A stretch of 38,667 nt of DNA from Pelagibacteraceae bacterium (GTDB taxonomy: Bacteria > Pseudomonadota > Alphaproteobacteria > HIMB59 > GCA-002718135), in NCBI GenBank assembly GCA_018657885.1, contig JABHWG010000058.1, positions 1 to 38,667 on the forward strand, in the 5' to 3' direction. The translations under genes and the position numbers were made by a program. Below are positions 32,938 through 38,667 of this stretch, piece by piece (position 1 is the first letter of the stretch; each line of letters begins with the position of its first letter). The notes beneath the pieces are model-generated. The model searched no databases, was not told where the DNA came from, and was given only the letters and a program-made list of their open reading frames with translations.

Positions 32938-33570
32938 ATGGGTAAAGTTGTAGCATTTTCTAATCAAAAAGGGGGCTCTGGAAAGTCAACTTTGTCAGCA
33001 AATATTGCTGTTTTGTGGAGTAATAGCGGTTATAAAGTTGCAGTCATTGATGCTGATCAACAAAAAAGTCTTACCTTTTGGTTATCAGAAAGAAAAAAAT
33101 ACTATGGTGCTGATGATGTTGGGATAGATGCATATAGTTTTGAAACAAGAAATCTTTCTGAAGAAATAAAGAAAATCAAAAAGAAATATGATTTTATAAT
33201 TATTGATAGTCCTCCAGCAATTACATTTGATACAGTTCAAATTATTAAAGTTTCAAATGGCTTGTTTGTCCCCGTTCAGCCAAGTCCATTAGATCTTATG
33301 GCTACTCTACCATTTCTACAAATTGCTCGAGAAGAAAAAAAGAAACCTCTTATAATTTTAAACAGAGTTATGCCAAGAGCGAAATTAACAGATGCAATGA
33401 TTTTACGATTAAGATATTCTGGAGGTAAAATTGCACGATCTAGAATTTCTAGCAAAGTAATATTTGCTGAAACATTTACAGTTGGAAGAGGAGTTATTGA
33501 TATTAATATCACTTCTGATGCCGCAAAAGAAATTATTAATGTTGGAAATGAAATTTTAAGAAATCTCTAG
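32938..33570 (+). CDS. ParA-family ATPase (orphan)
   Basis: Deviant Walker A ATPase of 210 residues. The motif is KGGSGKST (11-18), followed by VAVIDADQQKSLTFW (A' motif region) and FIIIDSPPA (Walker B-like). No ParB gene, parS-like palindrome or plasmid gene is adjacent. The short length and lack of a DNA-binding N-terminal extension match orphan ParA proteins that position other cargo, or MipZ-like proteins. It heads a plus-strand run of housekeeping genes and is divergent from tsaC across 40 bases. Confidence 0.87.
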   Translation: MGKVVAFSNQKGGSGKSTLSANIAVLWSNSGYKVAVIDADQQKSLTFWLSERKKYYGADDVGIDAYSFETRNLSEEIKKIKKKYDFIIIDSPPAITFDTVQIIKVSNGLFVPVQPSPLDLMATLPFLQIAREEKKKPLIILNRVMPRAKLTDAMILRLRYSGGKIARSRISSKVIFAETFTVGRGVIDINITSDAAKEIINVGNEILRNL

Positions 33571-33575
33571 AATTA

Positions 33576-34853
33576 ATGAAAAATATAACAACAGTTATTC
33601 TTGCTGCAGGTAGAAGTACACGTTTTATAGCAAAAAAATCAAAGTTAACTCAAGATTTAGCAGGGCTTCCCATAGTCTCACATGTTTACAATACTGCTAA
33701 AAAAATTTCAGATAAAAATATAGTAGTTGTATGCAATAAAGAAAATCATGAAGAGTTAAAAAAAATTATACCTGAATGTATTTTAGTTATTCAAAACTCT
33801 CAAAAAGGAACTGCTGATGCAATTGAGACAGCTAAGTTATCAATTAAAACTAAAAATTTTATTGTATTATTTGGCGATGTGCCTTTAGTTACTAATTTTT
33901 CAATAAAAAAATTAATTAATGCTTTTAAATTAAATAATATAGCAAGTATGGTTTTATTTAAATCTCCAAAACCAAAAGGTTACGGGAGAGTTATCATTAA
34001 TAATAAAATAATTGAGAAAGTAGTTGAGGAAATTGATACAACAGCATCTGAAAAATTAATTGAATTGTGCAATTCAGGTATAATGATGATTAATAAAGAT
34101 GTTTTTTTTAAAAACATTAAACTTATTAAGAGTCATAAAAAGAAAAAAGAAAAATTTATAACAGATATTTTTAATATTTATTTTAAACAAAAAATACCAT
34201 TTATTTATTCTATTTCAACGGAAGAAGAAATGAGCGGTGTTAATAATTTGTTAGATTTTAATAAAGTAGATATGTTGATGCAAAAAAATTTAGTAAGTAA
34301 ATTTTTAAATAAAGGGGTTCTAATTAAAAGCCCAAAAACTAGTTATTTTAGTTATGATACTAAAATAGAAAAAAAAGTTATTATTGAGGCAAATGTTAAT
34401 GTTAGAAAAAATGTTTTAATTAAGTCAGGCGCTATTATTAAAAATTTTACTGATTTAGAAGGTGTTATAGTAAAAGAAGATTGCTCTATAGGACCTCATG
34501 CAAGGATTAGACCTTTTTCTAAGATTGAAAAAAATTGTAAAATTGGAAATTACGTTGAAGTTAAAAACTCAACCATTGGAAAGAACACGTCAATTAGTCA
34601 CTTAACCTACGTGGGTGATAGCAAGGTTGGAAATAATGTAAATATTGGAGCTGGTTGTGTTACTTGTAATTACGATGGGGTTAAAAAAAATAAAACTATT
34701 ATTGGTAATAATTCGTTTATAGGATCAAATACCTCCTTAATAGCTCCTGTAAAAATTGGCAATAATGTTAAAATTGGTGCTGGAAGCGTAATAAATAAGA
34801 ATATTCCAAGCAATAAACTTGCAATTAGGCGCTCAAAACTTAAAATTTATTAA
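33576..34853 (+). CDS. glmU: Bifunctional N-acetylglucosamine-1-P uridyltransferase / glucosamine-1-P acetyltransferase
   Basis: Cytoplasmic enzyme of cell-wall precursor synthesis, 425 residues. The N-terminal nucleotidyltransferase has ILAAGRSTRF, QNSQKGTADAIE, LFGDVPL and GYGRVI. The C-terminal left-handed beta-helix has many hexapeptide repeats, IGPHARIRPFSKIE, the acetyltransferase His in ISHLTYVGD, and GAGCVTCNYDG. The usual GxGTRM...PK signature is altered: Ser replaces the second Gly and Ser replaces the Pro of PK, while the Arg (R16) and Lys (K23) are kept. It lacks the longer C-terminal tail of E. coli GlmU (456 residues). It starts 5 bases after parA. Confidence 0.92.
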   Translation: MKNITTVILAAGRSTRFIAKKSKLTQDLAGLPIVSHVYNTAKKISDKNIVVVCNKENHEELKKIIPECILVIQNSQKGTADAIETAKLSIKTKNFIVLFGDVPLVTNFSIKKLINAFKLNNIASMVLFKSPKPKGYGRVIINNKIIEKVVEEIDTTASEKLIELCNSGIMMINKDVFFKNIKLIKSHKKKKEKFITDIFNIYFKQKIPFIYSISTEEEMSGVNNLLDFNKVDMLMQKNLVSKFLNKGVLIKSPKTSYFSYDTKIEKKVIIEANVNVRKNVLIKSGAIIKNFTDLEGVIVKEDCSIGPHARIRPFSKIEKNCKIGNYVEVKNSTIGKNTSISHLTYVGDSKVGNNVNIGAGCVTCNYDGVKKNKTIIGNNSFIGSNTSLIAPVKIGNNVKIGAGSVINKNIPSNKLAIRRSKLKIY

Positions 34854-34922
34854 ATTCTTAACCTTTATTCAATATATTAATCTTGTTTAGAGATTCTATT
34901 GAGTTTATTAGCCTATTTTAAT

Positions 34923-36296
34923 ATGAAATCTCAATGGTCTCCAAATTCATGGCGTTCCAAGCCTGCCAAACATCTACCTATTTATAAGGATAAAAATCTT
35001 TTAAAAAGTTCGTTAGATAAAATTAAAAAATTTCCTCCATTAGTTTTTGCGGGAGAAGCTAGGTCGTTAAAATCGAAACTTGCTGATGTCTCTAACGGTA
35101 AAGCATTTTTACTGCAGGGTGGCGACTGTGCAGAGAGTTTTGCAGATTTCCATCCAGATAATATAAAAAATTCTTTTAAAGTGATTCTGCAAATGGCTGT
35201 TGTATTAACTTTTGGTGCGTCTTGTCCAATTGTAAAAGTTGGAAGAATAGCCGGTCAATTTGCTAAGCCTAGATCATCAGATAAAGAAATAATCAATGGA
35301 GTTGAACTTGAGTCTTACAAAGGTGATATAATAAATGGAATTGACTTTACTGAAATTGAAAGAGTACCTAATCCATTAAGATTGATTCAAGCTTATAATC
35401 AATCAGCTTCTACATTAAATTTATTGAGAGCTTTTTCTCAAGGAGGGTATGCGAATCTAAACCAAGTACACCAATGGAATTTAAATTTTATAGAAGGTGA
35501 AAATGCTAACAAATTTTCTAAGATAGCAGATAGAATTGATGAATGTTTAGGTTTTATGAAAGCATGCGGAATTAATGATAATAATGCAAGACAAATTAAT
35601 GAAACTGAATTTTTTACTAGTCATGAGGCACTCTTATTAGAATATGAAGAAGCTTTAACTAGAATAGATAGTACTTCAGGTAAATGGTATGATGTTTCAG
35701 CTCATATGTTGTGGGTTGGTGACAGAACTCGTCAACTTGATGGAGCGCACATTGAATTTGTAAGAGGTATTGAAAATCCAATTGGAATTAAAGTAGGTCC
35801 TAGCACAAATGAAGATGAACTTGTTAAGATTCTTGATTTTATCAATCCAGAAAACGAAGCAGGAAAAATTACTTTAATTTGTCGAATGGGTGCAGATAAA
35901 ATTGAAAGTCATCTTCCCAAAATTGTTCAAAAAATTATGTTTGAAGGCAAAAAAGTCGTTTGGGCTTGTGATCCAATGCATGGTAATACTATTAAATCCA
36001 ATACAGGATATAAAACTAGACCAGTTAATAATATTTTTTCTGAAATTCAAAAATTCTTTGCAATTCATAGATCTTTAGGTTCATATCCAGGAGGTATTCA
36101 TCTTGAAATGACCGGATCAGATGTTACTGAGTGCATGGGAGGTTTGCAACAAATAACTGATGAAGATCTAAAAAATAGATACCATACTTTTTGTGATCCT
36201 AGGTTAAATGCCTCTCAATCTCTTGAAATAGCTTTCTTAATTTCTGAATATTTAAAAGATGACAAATTTTTATCTTTAAAATCTTCTCAAATTTAA
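34923..36296 (+). CDS. Class II 3-deoxy-7-phosphoheptulonate synthase
   Basis: First enzyme of the shikimate pathway: joins phosphoenolpyruvate and erythrose-4-phosphate. This is the plant-like class II form, recognised by [17 protein letters not shown] at the N-terminus, [55 protein letters not shown] and [15 protein letters not shown]. The frame extends to a TTG at 34899, but I place the start at the ATG at 34923, because class II proteins begin just before the W-x-P-x-SW motif. The protein then has 457 residues, as expected. It lies between glmU and nadE on the plus strand, each gap under 70 bases. Confidence 0.92.
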   Translation: MKSQWSPNSWRSKPAKHLPIYKDKNLLKSSLDKIKKFPPLVFAGEARSLKSKLADVSNGKAFLLQGGDCAESFADFHPDNIKNSFKVILQMAVVLTFGASCPIVKVGRIAGQFAKPRSSDKEIINGVELESYKGDIINGIDFTEIERVPNPLRLIQAYNQSASTLNLLRAFSQGGYANLNQVHQWNLNFIEGENANKFSKIADRIDECLGFMKACGINDNNARQINETEFFTSHEALLLEYEEALTRIDSTSGKWYDVSAHMLWVGDRTRQLDGAHIEFVRGIENPIGIKVGPSTNEDELVKILDFINPENEAGKITLICRMGADKIESHLPKIVQKIMFEGKKVVWACDPMHGNTIKSNTGYKTRPVNNIFSEIQKFFAIHRSLGSYPGGIHLEMTGSDVTECMGGLQQITDEDLKNRYHTFCDPRLNASQSLEIAFLISEYLKDDKFLSLKSSQI

Positions 36297-36317
36297 TTTA
36301 AAATATAAATTAATAAT

Positions 36318-37058
36318 ATGAATTCTGATGAAAAAATTAATTATATCTCAAATTGGATAAATGAATATGCTAGCTCACTTAAATTTCAACCTGCAAGTCT
36401 AATTATAGGAGTCTCAGGAGGAATTGATTCTGCTGTAACAAGCACACTCTGTGCCAAAACAGATTTTAAAACTATTGCAATTTCAATGCCAATTAAACAA
36501 AATCCTTCACAACATGACTTAAGTCTAAAACATCTAGAATGGTTAAATGCTAATTTTAATAATATTGAGATTATGACTATTGAACTTGATAAAGTTTTTG
36601 ATACTTTTGAGAATACTATGAAAGATTTTAATAGTAGTTTAGCTTTTGCAAACTCTAGATCTAGATTAAGAATGGTTACTCTTTATCAAATTGCTCAAGC
36701 TAAAAAAGGGATTGTGGTTGGGACTGGAAATAAAGTTGAGGATTTTGGTGTAGGATTTTATACTAAGTATGGTGATGGAGGCGTAGATATCTCCCCAATA
36801 GCTGATTGTACTAAAACTGATGTATGGAATATGGGTAAATCTCTTGGAATTATTAATGAAATAATTGAAGCACTTCCAACTGATGGACTTTGGGATGATA
36901 GCCGTAATGATGAGAGTCAATTAGGTTTAAAGTATGGACAAATTGAGGAAGCAATGGAAAATTCAAATAGTGAATATTTTAAAAAATACTCTGATATAAG
37001 AGATTCAAACATACATAAAATGAAACCAATACCGGTATGTACTTTACCAAAAAAATAA
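36318..37058 (+). CDS. nadE: NH3-dependent NAD+ synthetase
   Basis: Amidates deamido-NAD to NAD+ using ATP and ammonia. The PP-loop is GVSGGIDSA (31-39), followed by FANSRSRLRMVTLYQIAQ and GTGNKVEDFGVGFYTKYGDGG, the usual NadE segments, then LGIINEIIEALPTDGLW. At 246 residues there is no N-terminal glutaminase domain, so free ammonia is the likely nitrogen donor. It is followed after 1 base by gltX. The run of closely spaced housekeeping genes on one strand suggests a shared transcript. Confidence 0.92.
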   Translation: MNSDEKINYISNWINEYASSLKFQPASLIIGVSGGIDSAVTSTLCAKTDFKTIAISMPIKQNPSQHDLSLKHLEWLNANFNNIEIMTIELDKVFDTFENTMKDFNSSLAFANSRSRLRMVTLYQIAQAKKGIVVGTGNKVEDFGVGFYTKYGDGGVDISPIADCTKTDVWNMGKSLGIINEIIEALPTDGLWDDSRNDESQLGLKYGQIEEAMENSNSEYFKKYSDIRDSNIHKMKPIPVCTLPKK

Positions 37059-37059
37059 T

Positions 37060-38394
37060 ATGAAATGTAGATTTGCCCCTAGCCCAACCGGTTTATTACA
37101 TGTTGGCAATGCAAGGTCTGCTGTATTAAACTGGGCTTATACTAAAAAAAACAATGGTAAGTTTATTTTAAGAATAGATGATACTGATCAAACTAGATCC
37201 ACTAAAGAATTTGAAAATAAAATTAAAGAAAATCTTTTATGGCTTGGTCTTGACTGGGATGAAACATTTAATCAATCAAATAGAGCAATCAATTATAACT
37301 CAAAAATAGATGATCTTAAATCTATAGGTCGCCTATACCCATGCTTTGAAACAGCAGAAGAATTATCTTTAAAAAAGAAATCCTTGCTGTCTGCAGGTAA
37401 GCCCCCTATTTATGACAGATCTTCATTATTTATGTCAGAAGATGAAATTAACAAAAAAATAAATTCTGGTTTAAATCCTCATTGGAGATTTAAACTTGAT
37501 GAAGGTATTATAAAATGGAATGATTTAATTAAAGGTGAAGTAAAATTTGAAACCAAATATTTAAGTGACCCTATCTTAATAAGAGAAGATGGTTCTCTTC
37601 TTTACCATTTGCCATCTGTCATTGATGATATTGAAGAGAAAATATCACATATAATAAGAGGGGAAGATCATATTTCTAATACCGCTTTCCACATACAAAT
37701 TTTTACTTCTTTAAATTCAGAACCTCCTAAATTTGCCCATCATCCATTTTTAACAGATCAAGAAGGAAAAGGTTTTGGAAAGAGGATAGGGAGTTTATCC
37801 ATTGAGAATTTAAAATCTAATGGATTCGAAGAGATATCAATAATTAATTATTTATTAAATATAGGGTCAAGTGAAGACATCAAGCCAGAAACAGATTTGC
37901 AAAAATTAATTGAAAACTTTGATTTAAAAAATATATCAAGTTCTTCTGCTAAATTTTCTGATACTGTTTTAAAATCTCTTAACTCTGATGTTTTAAAAAA
38001 TTATAGTGTTGAGAAAGTAATTGATAAAATCAGATCAGAAATCAATGGAGTTGACATAGAAAAACTATGGACCTTTTCACAAAATAATATTGTGTTTTTA
38101 AAAGATATAGAAATATGGTTTAAGGCTATTGAGAATATAATTGACCTTAAAGATTATGATATTCCAGAAATATTAATTAACACAGCAATTGAAAATATTC
38201 CTGATGAGCCATTTACATATGACACTTGGGATACTTGGGTTAAATCCATAAGTGTTAAGACGGGATTAAAGGGAAAAAACCTATATATGCCTCTGCGATT
38301 AATTTTAACAGGTAAAGAGAAAGGCCCAGAGTTAAAAAACTTTTTACCATTACTTGATAGGCAGACAATTCTTAATAAATTTGGAAAATTATAG
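37060..38394 (+). CDS. gltX: Glutamyl-tRNA synthetase
   Basis: Class I aminoacyl-tRNA synthetase of 444 residues. The HIGH motif appears as HVGN in FAPSPTGLLHVGNARSAV, and the KMSKS counterpart reads FGKRIGSLSIENL near residue 240. The KRxGSLS form and the short length fit the GltX2-like type common in alphaproteobacteria, which often carry two gltX genes, one of which may preferentially charge tRNA(Gln). The four Cys zinc site found in E. coli GltX is not apparent. It is almost fused to nadE, with one base between them. Confidence 0.9.
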   Translation: MKCRFAPSPTGLLHVGNARSAVLNWAYTKKNNGKFILRIDDTDQTRSTKEFENKIKENLLWLGLDWDETFNQSNRAINYNSKIDDLKSIGRLYPCFETAEELSLKKKSLLSAGKPPIYDRSSLFMSEDEINKKINSGLNPHWRFKLDEGIIKWNDLIKGEVKFETKYLSDPILIREDGSLLYHLPSVIDDIEEKISHIIRGEDHISNTAFHIQIFTSLNSEPPKFAHHPFLTDQEGKGFGKRIGSLSIENLKSNGFEEISIINYLLNIGSSEDIKPETDLQKLIENFDLKNISSSSAKFSDTVLKSLNSDVLKNYSVEKVIDKIRSEINGVDIEKLWTFSQNNIVFLKDIEIWFKAIENIIDLKDYDIPEILINTAIENIPDEPFTYDTWDTWVKSISVKTGLKGKNLYMPLRLILTGKEKGPELKNFLPLLDRQTILNKFGKL

Positions 38395-38430
38395 AAATAT
38401 TAATATTATTGTCTAATAGCTAATTTAGAT

Positions 38431-38667
38431 ATGAATGATCAAAATAAAATTTATTTATTCGATACTACTTTAAGAGATGGTCAACAAACCACAGGTGTTA
38501 ATTTTTCTGTAAGTGATAAAATGATTATTGCCAAAAATCTTGATGAATTAGGAATTGATTATATTGAAGGTGGTTGGCCTGGAGCAAATCCTACAGACAA
38601 CGATTTTTTTTCAAGAGATTTAAATTTCTCAACTTCTAAATTTACAGCTTTTGGCATGACTAGGAGG
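38431..38667 (+). CDS. cimA: (R)-citramalate synthase family, 5' part
   Basis: The window ends within this gene; 79 codons are visible from the ATG at 38431. The HMGL-like catalytic start reads [19 protein letters not shown] and then [20 protein letters not shown], whose EGGWPGxNP form is characteristic of CimA rather than LeuA or NifV. CimA condenses acetyl-CoA with pyruvate to form citramalate for isoleucine synthesis. Because the C-terminal regulatory domain is outside the window, a 2-isopropylmalate-synthase-like variant cannot be fully excluded. The 36-base gap from gltX contains no clear terminator. Confidence 0.85.
   Translation, partial: MNDQNKIYLFDTTLRDGQQTTGVNFSVSDKMIIAKNLDELGIDYIEGGWPGANPTDNDFFSRDLNFSTSKFTAFGMTRR

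Noticed and set aside
32938-33570. Plasmid or phage origin suggested by ParA
   Set aside because: No ParB, replication or phage gene is adjacent, and the gene heads a run of chromosomal housekeeping genes.
34899-34922. TTG start of the class II DAHP synthase
   Set aside because: The extra eight residues are not part of the conserved N-terminus; the ATG at 34923 gives the usual family start.
1-38667. CRISPR array, transposon ends, tRNA or rRNA genes
   Set aside because: No regularly spaced repeats, transposase motifs or cloverleaf-like segments were recognised in any gap; all gaps are under 220 bases.

Overview
The window is AT-rich (about 30% GC by eye), densely coded, with very short intergenic gaps. 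It holds 36 protein genes, of which the first and last are cut by the window edges. No rRNA, tRNA, insertion sequence, phage gene or CRISPR array was seen. The gene set (ScfR-family regulator, CdhABC carnitine enzymes, class II DAHP synthase, alphaproteobacterial-type GlmU and GltX) together with base composition suggests a streamlined marine alphaproteobacterium of the SAR11/HIMB59/AEGEAN-169 kind. The lineage is an inference, not shown by a marker gene.

Layout. (1) 1-3621: a ScfR-like regulator, then carnitine degradation genes cdhA and cdhB (minus) with cdhC (plus). (2) 3622-7196: a minus-strand operon of class III aminotransferase, MFS transporter, GNAT acetyltransferase and an HD-domain protein resembling diiron oxygenases. 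(3) 7254-15508: a tightly coupled minus-strand operon of two phytoene-desaturase-like FAD oxidoreductases, a GcvT-like folate enzyme, an acyl-CoA dehydrogenase, an NDP-forming acyl-CoA synthetase and a close CaiD homologue. (4) 15572-20210: a divergent plus-strand operon of a BetI-like TetR regulator, a second acyl-CoA dehydrogenase and PotB/PotC/PotA-type ABC transporter genes; the binding protein (PotD type) follows on the opposite strand. (5) 21530-30543: polyamine and methylamine genes on alternating strands: two PuuA-like ligases, agmatine deiminase, N-carbamoylputrescine amidase, two DAO-type FAD oxidases and a Rieske oxygenase of the GbcA/CntA type. (6) 30545-38667: mostly housekeeping genes: FAD-linked 2-hydroxyacid dehydrogenase, tsaC/sua5, orphan parA, glmU, class II DAHP synthase, nadE, gltX and the start of cimA.

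How they fit. Established chemistry of the named families allows a nearly continuous route: gamma-butyrobetaine (or a similar betaine) is taken up, CoA-activated, dehydrogenated, hydrated by CaiD, oxidised by CdhA, cleaved by CdhB, hydrolysed by CdhC to glycine betaine, and demethylated by the Rieske enzyme. A second set converts agmatine to putrescine and then to gamma-glutamylputrescine products.

Main finding. Three near-identical 16-bp palindromes (TTGAATG-NN-CATTCAA type) lie at 7219-7234, 15528-15543 and 26527-26542. They sit in the promoters of the aminotransferase operon, the FAD/GcvT/CaiD and TetR/transporter divergent pair, and the DAO/Rieske divergent pair. They most likely are operators of the TetR protein encoded here and tie about 15 genes, possibly 17, into one regulon. 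In the clearest cases a palindrome arm is the -35 hexamer, and the ATG is only 4 to 9 bases after the -10, which suggests leaderless mRNAs. The two FAD oxidoreductases plus GcvT-like protein with acyl-CoA genes look like a betaine-degradation system I cannot match to a described pathway.
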